From DATKCJ01 sp035513275 (lineage in GTDB: Bacteria > Verrucomicrobiota > Verrucomicrobiia > Opitutales > Opitutaceae): a stretch of DNA of 47,797 nucleotides. Numbering within the stretch: position 1 is the first letter of the stretch; every line of letters begins with the position of its first letter. The notes under the pieces are model-generated. The model searched no databases, had not been told where the DNA came from, and saw only the letters and a list, made by a program, of their open reading frames with translations. The translations under genes were made by a program, and so were the position numbers. The stretch is from positions 1-47,797 of the forward strand of contig DATKCJ010000250.1 in assembly GCA_035513275.1 (NCBI GenBank), given 5' to 3'. Shown here one piece after another: positions 9,868-17,354 of this stretch.

Positions 9868-11049
9868 TCAGGATTGTGAATCGGGTTTGCTGCCACCGTT
9901 GTGGCGCTCGTCGTGCTCGCGCTCGGCGGTCTCGGCGTGCTCGCCGGCCTGCTCGCCGATGCCGTGGCGTTTGCGGACATTTGTCATCACGGCGTGAACC
10001 GCCGCGCCCGCGACTGCCGCGGCTCCGGCGACGATGCCGATCTTGTCGGCGGTGGACTCGATGCCGAATCCGGGGAAGTTCGGCAGGCGTTGGTAGAACG
10101 GCCCGTTGTCCCAGAAGTTCGCCTCGGAGCAGCCGATGCAGCCGTGGCCGGACTGAATCGGGAAGCTCACGCCTCCGTTCCAGCGGATCGTGCCGCAGGA
10201 GTTGTAGGTGGACGGTCCGCGGCAGCCGACCTTGTAGAGGCAATAGCCCTTGCGCGCGTTCTCGTCGTCGAAGGTCTCGACGAAGAGTCCCGCGTCGTAA
10301 CTCGGGCGGCGGTAGCACGTGTCGTGCACGCGGCGCGAGTAGAACGCCATCGGGCGGCCGAGGTTGTCGAGCTGCGGGATCGTGTCGAAGGCGAGCAGGT
10401 GCACGAGCACGCCGGCCATCACCTCGGCGATCGGCGGGCAACCCTGGACGTTAATGATCGGCTTGCCAGCGATGACCTTGTGAATTGGCTTCGCGGAGGT
10501 CGGGTTTGGCTTCGCGGCTTGCACGCAGCCGGAGCAAGCACAGTTGCCCCACGCGATGATTGCCTTCGCGTCCTTCGCGGTTTCCTCGGCGATCTGCAGG
10601 GCGGACTTTCCGCCAATGCAGCAGTAAACGCCGTCCTCGGCGGTGGGCACGGAGCCCTCGATGCAGAGCAGATACTCGCCCTTGTATTTCGTGATCGTAT
10701 CGTGAAGGGCCTGTTCAGCCTGGTGACCCGATGCGGCCATCAGCGTCTCGGTGTAGTCGAGCGAGACCTTGTCGAGGAGGATGTCCGCGACGATCGGGTG
10801 CGAGCTGCGGATGAACGACTCGCTGCAGCAAGTGCACTCCTGGAAGTGCAGCCAGATCACAGGGATTCTCTTCTTCGTCTCGAGGGCCTCGGTGACGCGC
10901 GCGACACCTGTTTGATCGAGCCCGATGCAGGCGCTCATCCAAGCGCAGAATCGAAGGAAGTCGCGCCGGCTCACGCCGCGCGCCATCGCTTGTTCGTATA
11001 TCGTCCCTGTCGCAGCCGGGGTTTGGACCGGATCGTTTTCCTTTACCAT
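9868..11049 (-). CDS. hyaA: [NiFe]-hydrogenase small subunit, oxygen-tolerant type
   Basis: A 393-residue Fe-S subunit that relays electrons from the active site to cytochrome b. A twin-arginine signal (SRRDFLRFC, R28-R29) directs export. The proximal cluster motif is ECTCCSESF (C72, C74, C75), followed by NCACSGCVQAAKPNPT (C170, C172, C175) and QGCPPIAE (C204). C74 and C175 match the two extra cysteines that give oxygen-tolerant hydrogenases a [4Fe-3S] cluster. C172 is one more than HoxK or E. coli HyaA have. Distal and medial cluster ligands are in DTCYRR, GYCLYKVGC and GHGCIGC. A hydrophobic C-terminal anchor (about 336-355) and a polar tail follow. I chose ATG 11049; the longer upstream frame overlaps the promoter and hypA. 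Confidence 0.96.
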   Translation of the reverse strand: MVKENDPVQTPAATGTIYEQAMARGVSRRDFLRFCAWMSACIGLDQTGVARVTEALETKKRIPVIWLHFQECTCCSESFIRSSHPIVADILLDKVSLDYTETLMAASGHQAEQALHDTITKYKGEYLLCIEGSVPTAEDGVYCCIGGKSALQIAEETAKDAKAIIAWGNCACSGCVQAAKPNPTSAKPIHKVIAGKPIINVQGCPPIAEVMAGVLVHLLAFDTIPQLDNLGRPMAFYSRRVHDTCYRRPSYDAGLFVETFDDENARKGYCLYKVGCRGPSTYNSCGTIRWNGGVSFPIQSGHGCIGCSEANFWDNGPFYQRLPNFPGFGIESTADKIGIVAGAAAVAGAAVHAVMTNVRKRHGIGEQAGEHAETAEREHDERHNGGSKPDSQS

Positions 11050-11257
11050 AGGATGGGTGCGGCGTGCCGGGGAGAATCCATGGGACGTCGCTTTCGAGGG
11101 TTTGAGGGTAGGGGGTAACTGACCTCTTGGTGAGGCTGCCATCTTACGCCACGGGCAAGCGCGCGCATACGCACCTGTTGCCACATGCTGCGCAGCACTT
11201 GGCGAACGGGTGTTGTGCGCTGGACTGCGATATTTGCAGGGACGTATAAATCTTGTT
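11050..11257. promoter_or_regulatory. Divergent promoter region between hyaA and hypA
   Basis: These 208 bases must hold promoters for both the structural and the hyp operon. TATAAA at 11245-11250 could be a -10 element for hypA, with a weak TGGACT at 11221, but it lies only about eight bases from the start codon. I saw no GG-N10-GC pair of a sigma-54 promoter on either strand. The main symmetrical feature is the long palindrome at 11172-11212, annotated separately. Confidence 0.5.
11172..11212. promoter_or_regulatory. 41-base imperfect palindrome in the hyaA/hypA divergent region
   Basis: The centre TGCTGCGCAGCA (11186-11197) is a perfect 12-base palindrome. GCCA and TGGC flank it symmetrically, and CACCTGTT on the left pairs with GAACGGGTG on the right with one bulge and one mismatch. 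It ends 45 bases before hypA and lies about 120 bases from hyaA. It is therefore well placed to control both operons as an operator or activator site. A dispersed repeat is the alternative; I see no second copy in this window. Confidence 0.55.
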
Positions 11258-11635
11258 ATGCACGAGGCCGGCATCATGGAGTCAGCGCTGGCGATCGTCG
11301 GCCGTGAGGCCGGGGCGCACGGTGCAACGCGCGTGGAGCGTGTGACCTTGCGCGTCGGCGCGATTTCCGGAGCCGAGCCCGAGGCGCTGCGCTTCGCGTT
11401 CGAGGCTCTCTCGCCTGGCACCGTCGCCGAGGGCGCGGAGCTCGTCATCGAGCAAGTGCCTGCGCGCGCACACTGCGCGGAGTGCGACACGGACTTCACG
11501 ATCGAGAGCGGCTTCCTCTTCGAGTGCCCGGTGTGCCGCGCCTTCTCAGGCGACGTGCGCTCCGGCCGCGAACTCGATCTGGCCCGCCTTGAGTTTTTCG
11601 AGTCAACCACCCCGAACCATGTCCACCAACATTGA
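11258..11635 (+). CDS. hypA: Hydrogenase nickel-insertion protein HypA
   Basis: A 125-residue nickel chaperone that works with HypB to load nickel into the large subunit. The N-terminal MHE supplies the nickel ligand His2, so ATG 11258 is preferred over the longer upstream frame. The zinc site is formed by C73 and C76 (CAEC) and C90 and C93 (CPVC). An acidic helix typical of the family precedes it. The end of the gene overlaps the hypB start by 17 bases, which suggests translational coupling. It is the first gene of the plus-strand hyp operon. Confidence 0.95.
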   Translation: MHEAGIMESALAIVGREAGAHGATRVERVTLRVGAISGAEPEALRFAFEALSPGTVAEGAELVIEQVPARAHCAECDTDFTIESGFLFECPVCRAFSGDVRSGRELDLARLEFFESTTPNHVHQH

Positions 11636-12425
11636 AGAAATCCCCGCCGAGGGTTTCCGCATCAACGCCCTCAGCCGTGCTGCGGGCGCATCGCCCCGCA
11701 ACCTGAGCGCTCCGCTGTCCGCCGAGATCAACGCAGCCCTCGACGCGAGCCCGGGCGGCGAGGTCCGCGTGCAGTCGGTCGACCTTAACATCCCGCTCCT
11801 CGAGAAGAACGACATCCTCGCGGAGCGGAATCGCGGTTACTTCCTCGGCCGTGGCCTGCTCGCGCTCAACATCGTTTCATCGCCCGGCTCCGGGAAGACC
11901 ACGCTCCTCGAGCGCACGCTCGACGAGTTCGGCAAGGACGAGCGCTGCGCCGTGCTCGTGGGCGATCTCGAGACCGACAACGACGGCCGCCGCCTGGAGC
12001 GACCGCACGCGGCTGTCGCACAGATCACGACAGGCACTGTTTGCCACCTCGACGCTTCGATGGTCGCCCGCGCCGCGGAGGAGATCGATCTCGACGGCGT
12101 GCGCGTGCTCTTCATCGAGAACGTCGGCAACCTCGTGTGCCCGGCGTCGTTCGATCTCGGCGAGCAGGTGCGCGTCGTGCTCCTCTCGTGCACCGAGGGC
12201 GAGGACAAGCCGTTGAAGTATCCGCCGATCTTCAAGTCCGCGCACCTCGTGCTCCTCACGAAGACCGACATCGCCGCCGCGCTCGGCTTCGACCGGAAGC
12301 TCGCCGTGGAGAACATCCGCCGCATAGCGCCGCAGGCGCAGATCATCGAGCTCTCCTCGCGCAGCGGCGAAGGCGTCGCTGCGTGGTATGAGTTTCTCCG
12401 CGCGCGTCTTCCCCGCAGGCGTTAA
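11619..12425 (+). CDS. hypB: Hydrogenase nickel-insertion GTPase HypB
   Basis: A 268-residue GTPase that drives nickel transfer. The P-loop is SSPGSGKTT (87-95). ENVGNLVCP and LTKTD are the further G motifs. The metal-binding Cys-His pair (C142-H143) is in TGTVCHLDASM. The N-terminal 60 residues lack both the His-rich nickel-storage stretch and the CxxCGC high-affinity site found in some HypB proteins. This organism therefore probably relies on HypA and the permease for nickel supply. hypF starts 12 bases after the stop. Confidence 0.95.
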   Translation: MSTNIEEIPAEGFRINALSRAAGASPRNLSAPLSAEINAALDASPGGEVRVQSVDLNIPLLEKNDILAERNRGYFLGRGLLALNIVSSPGSGKTTLLERTLDEFGKDERCAVLVGDLETDNDGRRLERPHAAVAQITTGTVCHLDASMVARAAEEIDLDGVRVLFIENVGNLVCPASFDLGEQVRVVLLSCTEGEDKPLKYPPIFKSAHLVLLTKTDIAAALGFDRKLAVENIRRIAPQAQIIELSSRSGEGVAAWYEFLRARLPRRR

Positions 12426-12437
12426 GCGCTTCCCGCC

Positions 12438-14744
12438 ATGCGCGTGACGCCGACCTTTTCTGATTCGCTCATCCGCGTGCGCGGCACGGTGCAGGGCGTT
12501 GGCTTTCGTCCGTTCGTGCATCGCATCGCGTCGCGTCTCGGCCTCCAGGGCTGGGTGCGCAACGACTCCGAGGGCGTGCTCATTCGCGCCGCTGGCGACA
12601 CGGGCAGGATTGGACAACTCATCGCGAGCCTCCGCAACGAGGCGCCGCCTGCCTCGCGCGTTGCGGCGATCGAGTGCGCCGCGCCCGGCAGGCGCGAGCA
12701 TCCGGCAGAGGTGCGCTTCACAATCATTGAGAGCGCTGGGACCGGGGGCCCGGCGAGCGCGGGCATACCTGCGGACCTCGCGATCTGCCCCGAGTGCCGT
12801 CGCGAGCTTCTGGATCCGACCGACCGCCGTCACCGCTATCCGTTCACGAACTGCACGCAATGCGGCCCGCGCTACTCGCTCATCGAGCGGCTTCCCTACG
12901 ACAGGCCGCGCACGACCATGCGCGTGTTTCATATGTGCCCAGACTGTGAGCAGGAATATTCCGAGCCTACGGACCGCCGTTTCCACGCCGAGCCCAACGC
13001 CTGCCCTTCGTGCGGTCCGCAGCTCGCGCTCCGCGATCGCGAAGGCAACTTCATCGCGTTTGGCGACGATGCGATTCCCGCCGCCGCTGCGGCGCTGCGC
13101 GCAGGAAGGATCGGTGCGGTCAAGGGCGTCGGCGGTTTCCACTTGATGTGCGACGCGACCGACGAGGCCGCCGTGGCGGAACTGCGCCGTCGCAAACATC
13201 GCGAGGAGAAACCGCTTGCCGTCATGTTCGCCGACCTGCGTTCGCTGCGTGAACACGCGCAAGTGTCGCCCGGCGCCGAGGCGTTGTTCAACTCGCCCGC
13301 CGCGCCCGTCGTGCTCGTGCCACGCCGCGCGGGCAGCAACCTCGCGGCCTTGATCGCCCCGGGCAATCCGTGGATCGGTGCGCTGCTGCCGTATTCGCCG
13401 CTGCACTTGCTTCTCGCGCGCGACGCCGACCGGCCGCTCGTCGCCACGAGCGCGAATCTCTCCGAGGAGCCAATCTGCACCGACAATGACGAGGCACTCG
13501 ATCGCCTTTCGGGCATCGCGGATTTCCACCTCGTGCACAACCGTGACATCGCGCGGCCCGTCGACGACTCGGTCGTGCGCGAGACCGCGAGCGGTCATCC
13601 AATCCTTCTGCGACGCGCGCGCGGTTACGCACCCGCGCCGCTGAAGCTTCCGGGCAAAATCTCCGGTGTGCTTCTCTGCACCGGTGGGCAGATGAAGAAC
13701 ACGGTTGCGATCGCGTCGGGCGACCAGGTCGTCGTAAGCCCACACATCGGCGATTCGGGCAACGCCGCCACCGAGGCCGTCTTCGAGCGCACGATCGCCA
13801 CGCTGTCGGAACTCTATGGTGCCAAGCCCGCAGCCGTGGCGCACGACAAACACCCCGACTACGAGTCGACCCGCTACGCGCGGCGGACTGGTCTCCCGAT
13901 GATCGGCGTGCAGCATCACCTCGCGCACGTGCTCGCGTGTCTTCTTGAGAACGAGCATCCAGCCGACGGCGTGCTCGGCATCTCATGGGACGGCACTGGC
14001 TACGGCGAGGACGGCACCGTGTGGGGCGGTGAGTTCATTCTCCTTCGAAAACAGCAGGCAACGCGATTTGCGCGGCTGCGGCCCTTCCGGCTGCCGGGCG
14101 GCGATGCCGCCGCGAGGGATGCACGGCGTGTCGCACTCAGTCTTGCCGCTGGTGTCGGGATGTCTGAGGCGGTTGCGTCCCGACTCGGATTCGACGACTC
14201 GGAGCGGAAGGTGTTGGGCGAGATGATCGGTCTCGGCCTCAACTCGCCGCTGTGCTCAAGCGGCGGCCGGATTTTCGATGGCGTGAGCGCCTTGCTCGGG
14301 CTGTGCGCGCGCAACGCATTTGAGGGCCAGGCGCCGCTCATGCTCGAGGCTGCGGCGACGCGCGCAGGTCCGTCGCGACGCGCGCTCCCGTTCGACGTCG
14401 CTCCATCGGAAACTCCCGGCGCTGTGCTTGAAGTCGACTGGCGTCCCGCCTTGCGCGAGTTGCTGGCGTCGAAGCGCGAGCCAGACGAACTCGCCGCCGA
14501 GTTCCACCGCGGTCTCGCCAACGCGATGACGTTCACCGCGCTCAGATCCGGCGTCGGCACGGTCGCGCTCACCGGCGGCTGTTTCCAGAACGCGCTCCTT
14601 CACGAGTTGGCCGTCACCGCCCTTCGCCGCGCAGGGTTGAAAGTGCTGGTGCACCGCCAGCTCTCGCCCAACGACAACTCCATCGCCGCCGGCCAGGCCC
14701 TCGGCGCACTGTGGGGCCTCACCGACGTCGCACTGCCCCAATGA
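12438..14744 (+). CDS. hypF: Carbamoyltransferase HypF
   Basis: The 768-residue enzyme makes the carbamoyl group that becomes the cyanide ligands of the active-site iron, and transfers it to HypE. Domains in order: acylphosphatase-like (VRGTVQGVGFRPFVHRIA, residues about 14-100); two zinc fingers (CPECRRELLDPTDRRHRYPF..CTQCG and CPDCEQEYSEPTDRRFHAE..CPSCG); a YrdC-like domain (GRIGAVKGVGGFHLMCDA); and a Kae1-like domain (HHLAHVLA, WDGTGYGEDGTVWGGE, ALTGGCFQN). Length is normal for the family. It is followed by a 130-base gap of tandem repeats before hypC, the only loose junction in this operon. Confidence 0.97.
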   Translation: MRVTPTFSDSLIRVRGTVQGVGFRPFVHRIASRLGLQGWVRNDSEGVLIRAAGDTGRIGQLIASLRNEAPPASRVAAIECAAPGRREHPAEVRFTIIESAGTGGPASAGIPADLAICPECRRELLDPTDRRHRYPFTNCTQCGPRYSLIERLPYDRPRTTMRVFHMCPDCEQEYSEPTDRRFHAEPNACPSCGPQLALRDREGNFIAFGDDAIPAAAAALRAGRIGAVKGVGGFHLMCDATDEAAVAELRRRKHREEKPLAVMFADLRSLREHAQVSPGAEALFNSPAAPVVLVPRRAGSNLAALIAPGNPWIGALLPYSPLHLLLARDADRPLVATSANLSEEPICTDNDEALDRLSGIADFHLVHNRDIARPVDDSVVRETASGHPILLRRARGYAPAPLKLPGKISGVLLCTGGQMKNTVAIASGDQVVVSPHIGDSGNAATEAVFERTIATLSELYGAKPAAVAHDKHPDYESTRYARRTGLPMIGVQHHLAHVLACLLENEHPADGVLGISWDGTGYGEDGTVWGGEFILLRKQQATRFARLRPFRLPGGDAAARDARRVALSLAAGVGMSEAVASRLGFDDSERKVLGEMIGLGLNSPLCSSGGRIFDGVSALLGLCARNAFEGQAPLMLEAAATRAGPSRRALPFDVAPSETPGAVLEVDWRPALRELLASKREPDELAAEFHRGLANAMTFTALRSGVGTVALTGGCFQNALLHELAVTALRRAGLKVLVHRQLSPNDNSIAAGQALGALWGLTDVALPQ

Positions 14745-14751
14745 ACCCTTC

Positions 14752-14873
14752 AATCGTTCTCGTAATCGTAATCCTAATCGTTCTCTCCCTGAAACGAGAG
14801 AACGAGAACGATTAGGAGAACGAGAACGACTCGAACCCTAGACCCCAGACCCGAAACCCTAGACCCCATTCCC
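14752..14873. repeat. Degenerate 6-7-base tandem array between hypF and hypC
   Basis: The left half repeats units such as AATCGT and TTCTCG. The middle reads GAGAGAACGAGAACGATT, which is an inverted copy of the left half, so the region can form a long imperfect hairpin. The right half contains CCCTAGA twice with variants between. The array fills the whole gap between hypF and hypC and ends one base before the hypC start codon. No promoter is recognisable in it. Similar unit composition occurs at 23729. Confidence 0.75.
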
Positions 14874-14874
14874 C

Positions 14875-15207
14875 ATGTGCCTCGCAGTCCCAGGAAAAGT
14901 TCTCGAAATCACGGGCGACGACCCGTTGCTTCGCTCGGCGAAGGTCAGCTTCGCCGGAGTCGTCAAGGCCGTCAGCCTCACGTGCACGCCCGAGGCGCAG
15001 GTCGGCGACTACGTGCTCGTTCATGTCGGCCTCGCCATCAGCGTCGTCGACGCGAAGGAGGCCGCGGAGACGTTCGAATATCTCAGGCAGATGGGCGACC
15101 TCGACGGGATTGAGTTTCCTGACAGTAGCCCTGCGCGTGAGCGCAGGGACGAATCGCCGACCAGTCCCGCCGCTCACGCGGCGGGCTACGCGAAAGGAGA
15201 GCCATGA
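14875..15207 (+). CDS. hypC: Hydrogenase assembly chaperone HypC with a repeat-derived C-terminal extension
   Basis: A 110-residue protein. The first 82 residues are a standard HypC: MCLAVPGKV with the essential Cys2, then an OB-like barrel ending in FEYLRQMGDLDG. HypC carries the Fe(CN)2CO unit with HypD and delivers it to the large subunit. Residues about 84-106 are encoded by a GTAGC-bounded palindromic element (15125-15189) that runs in frame through the end of the gene, adding some 25 polar residues. The stop codon overlaps the hypD start as ATGA, so coupling to hypD is kept. Confidence 0.94.
   Translation: MCLAVPGKVLEITGDDPLLRSAKVSFAGVVKAVSLTCTPEAQVGDYVLVHVGLAISVVDAKEAAETFEYLRQMGDLDGIEFPDSSPARERRDESPTSPAAHAAGYAKGEP
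15125..15189. repeat. GTAGC-bounded two-hairpin element, copy 3 (inside hypC)
   Basis: The element is bounded by GTAGC and GCTAC. It contains two perfect hairpins: CCCTGCGC/GCGCAGGG with a GTGA loop, and CCCGCCGC/GCGGCGGG with a TCAC loop. It lies within the coding frame of hypC and ends 15 bases before the hypD start codon. The ribosome-binding site AAAGGAGA of hypD lies just outside it. Confidence 0.85.
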
Positions 15208-16307
15208 AATACGTCGACGAGTATCGCGACGCTGCGCTCGTGCGGAAGCTTGTCGCGGCGATCACGCGCGTGACGACCCGCGAATGGACACTCATGGAAA
15301 TCTGCGGGGGCCAGACGCACGCCATCGTGAAGTTCGGCCTCGACGATCTACTGCCGCCCGGCATCCGCCTCGTGCACGGCCCGGGCTGCCCGGTGTGCGT
15401 GACCAGCGCCACGATCATCGACCAAGCCGTCGAGATCGCGCTGAAGCACGGCGCGATTCTGTGCTCTTTCGGCGATATGCTGCGCGTGCCGGGCAACGGC
15501 ATCGATCTCCTGACCGCGAAGGCGCGCGGGGCCGACGTGCGGATCGTCTACTCGCCGCTCGATGCGGTCGGCATCGCGCGCGACAACCCCGGTCGCGAAG
15601 TCGTGTTCTTCGCCGTCGGCTTCGAGACAACCGCGCCGGCGAACGCGCTCTCCGTGCTCCACGCAGCGCGCGAAGGACTCAAAAACTACTCAATACTCAC
15701 GTCGCACGTGCTTGTGCCGCCAGCGATGCGCGCGCTCCTCGGCTCGCCCGACAATTGCGTGCAGGGTTTCCTCGCCGCAGGCCACGTGTGCACGATCATG
15801 GGAACTTCCGAATACGGCCCGATCGCGCGCGTGCACCATACGCCGATCATCATCACGGGATTCGAGCCGGTCGACATCCTCGAGGGAATCCTGATGTGCG
15901 TAAAGCAACTCGAATCGGGCCGTGCCGAGGTGGAGAATGCCTACTCGCGCGCCGTGCGCACTGAAGGCAACGCATCTGCCCGCGCGATCGTCGAGCAGGT
16001 TTTCGAGATCGCCGACCGCGACTGGCGCGGGATCGGTGTGATCCCGAATAGCGGGCTCGCCGTCCGTCCGGAGTTCGGGGCGTTCGACGCGGTGCGAAAG
16101 TTCGCGCTCACGCCGTGCGCCGAGTGCACCGCGACCGAGTGCATCAGCGGCTCGATCATGCGAGGCGTGAAGAAGCCGCACGACTGCCCGGCATTCGGCA
16201 CGCGCTGCAAGCCCGACCATCCGCTCGGCGCTCCGATGGTCTCAAGCGAAGGCGCCTGCGCGGCCTACTACCGCTACCGTGCCCGTGAGGTCCTCGCATC
16301 CTCGTAG
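15204..16307 (+). CDS. hypD: Hydrogenase assembly scaffold HypD
   Basis: A 367-residue Fe-S protein on which iron receives CN and CO, in complex with HypC. Conserved motifs are all present: MEICGGQTHAIVKFG, VHGPGCPVCVT, FFAVGFETTAPANA, and a C-terminal cysteine set for the [4Fe-4S] cluster (PCAECTATECISGS, HDCPAFGTRCKPDHPLGAPMVSSEGAC). The start overlaps the hypC stop codon. It is the last gene of the plus-strand hyp operon. Only 32 bases separate it from the convergent marR-GNAT gene. Confidence 0.97.
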   Translation: MKYVDEYRDAALVRKLVAAITRVTTREWTLMEICGGQTHAIVKFGLDDLLPPGIRLVHGPGCPVCVTSATIIDQAVEIALKHGAILCSFGDMLRVPGNGIDLLTAKARGADVRIVYSPLDAVGIARDNPGREVVFFAVGFETTAPANALSVLHAAREGLKNYSILTSHVLVPPAMRALLGSPDNCVQGFLAAGHVCTIMGTSEYGPIARVHHTPIIITGFEPVDILEGILMCVKQLESGRAEVENAYSRAVRTEGNASARAIVEQVFEIADRDWRGIGVIPNSGLAVRPEFGAFDAVRKFALTPCAECTATECISGSIMRGVKKPHDCPAFGTRCKPDHPLGAPMVSSEGACAAYYRYRAREVLASS

Positions 16308-16339
16308 GGCCGTCGCTTGCGCCGTGCCCCTGACCAGCA

Positions 16340-17290
16340 TCACTTGGCGGTTTTCAAATCCAGCTCCCACGTCTCTCCCACGAGATCGTGTCCGAAGCTG
16401 TGGTGCTTCTCCGACTTAACCAGCTTGAATCCAGCGTGCTCGTAAATGTGCCGCGCCGCGGTGAGCACGCTGTTGGTCCAAAGCAAGATCTTGCGGTAGC
16501 CAGCCTCCCTCGCGAAGCCGATGCACGCCTCCACGAGCTTGCGGCCGACGCCACGGCCGCGCGCGCTTGGCTCGACGAGGAGCAGTCGAAGTTTCGCGAC
16601 CGTATCCGTTTTGCGCACGAGGAAGACGCAGCCCACCGGCTGGCCCTCGATCTCGGCTATCCAGCATTTGTCGCGCTTCCCGTCGAAGTTCTCCACGTAT
16701 TCGCCCACGATCGTCGCGACCAGGCCCTCGAATCGCACGTCCCAACCGTACTCCTCGGTGTAGAGCGCCCCGTGCCTCTGCACCACCCAACCGAGATCGC
16801 CTGCCGCGGGAGAGCGCAGGGTGACCTCGCTTGAACGTTCCTCCGGTCTCGACAACACGTGGCGCACCGAAGTCATGAGGTCCGTAAGCTGCCTCTGCTG
16901 TGAACCATCGAGATGGCCGATCAACTCGCGCGCCTGCCGGTTGGAGCGGTTGTTCAACGACGCAAATTTCTTGCGACCTACCGCGGTCAGCCTCAGGTGG
17001 CTGCGCCGGCCGTCTTCCTTCGAGCGCTGGCGCTCCACGAGCTTGAGCTTTTCGAACCGCGCCAACATCCGGCTGAGGTATCCCGGGTCGAGGTCCAGCT
17101 CGCGCAGAATGTCGGTCGCCGTCGCATCGTCGCGGTGCGCGAGTTCGTAGAGGACGCGCACCTCGGTCAGCGAAAACGGACTGTCGAGCAGGCCGTCATT
17201 CAGCACGCCGATCTTGCGCGTGTAGAACCTGTTGAAATGCCGGACGGCATCGACCGGCGATTCAGGAACGGAAAGGGCAGGTGAGGGCAT
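16340..17290 (-). CDS. MarR-GNAT fusion: winged-helix regulator with acetyltransferase domain
   Basis: A 316-residue fusion. Residues about 10-150 form a MarR winged helix (FSLTEVRVLYELAH, ATDILRELDLDPGYLSRMLARFEKL, SKEDGRRSHLRLTAVGR). Residues about 160-316 form a GNAT domain with the acetyl-CoA loop VEPSARGRGVGRKLVEA. Such fusions are widespread, and ligands and acetyl acceptors are usually unknown. ATG 17290 gives the normal N-terminus; the open frame above it overlaps hypE in a shadow frame. The gene is 62 bases downstream of hypE on the same strand, so it could be co-transcribed with it, though a hairpin lies between. A TTGAC/GTCAA palindrome just upstream suggests self-regulation. Confidence 0.9.
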   Translation of the reverse strand: MPSPALSVPESPVDAVRHFNRFYTRKIGVLNDGLLDSPFSLTEVRVLYELAHRDDATATDILRELDLDPGYLSRMLARFEKLKLVERQRSKEDGRRSHLRLTAVGRKKFASLNNRSNRQARELIGHLDGSQQRQLTDLMTSVRHVLSRPEERSSEVTLRSPAAGDLGWVVQRHGALYTEEYGWDVRFEGLVATIVGEYVENFDGKRDKCWIAEIEGQPVGCVFLVRKTDTVAKLRLLLVEPSARGRGVGRKLVEACIGFAREAGYRKILLWTNSVLTAARHIYEHAGFKLVKSEKHHSFGHDLVGETWELDLKTAK

Positions 17291-17312
17291 TCCCCACGGA
17301 ATCGCAAAGTAG

Positions 17313-17325
17313 TTGACGAAGTCAA
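17313..17325. promoter_or_regulatory. Candidate MarR operator
   Basis: TTGAC and GTCAA form an inverted pair around GAA, 22 bases upstream of the marR-GNAT start codon. The position suits an autoregulatory site. The short five-base arms make this only a suggestion. Confidence 0.35.
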
Positions 17326-17329
17326 GTAA

Positions 17330-17354
17330 GAGGTTTTCGCACAGCGAAAACCTC
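17330..17354 (-). terminator. Perfect hairpin at the 3' end of hypE
   Basis: GAGGTTTTCGC and GCGAAAACCTC are perfect 11-base arms around a three-base ACA loop (plus-strand reading). The hairpin overlaps the hypE stop codon. On the minus strand it is followed by TTACTTGACTT rather than a clean T-run, so it is a weak intrinsic terminator or an attenuating or stabilising stem before marR-GNAT. Confidence 0.5.

Noticed and set aside
11050..11257. Sigma-54 promoter for hyaA or hypA
   Set aside because: Candidate TGG...TTGC and TGGC...GGCA pairs have spacings of 8, 9 or 12 bases between GG and GC instead of 10.
11050..11610. N-terminal extension of hyaA by a further 187 codons
   Set aside because: It would run through the divergent promoter region and antisense to hypA; the Tat signal places the start at or near 11049.
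11877..13958. A 693-codon open frame on the minus strand
   Set aside because: It lies antisense to hypB and hypF, is rich in Arg, His and Glu with no domain, and is a by-product of high G+C and third-position bias.
14835..14873. Telomere-like CCCTAGA repeats
   Set aside because: Only a few degenerate units occur inside a gene cluster; they are part of the wider 7-base array and not a replicon end.
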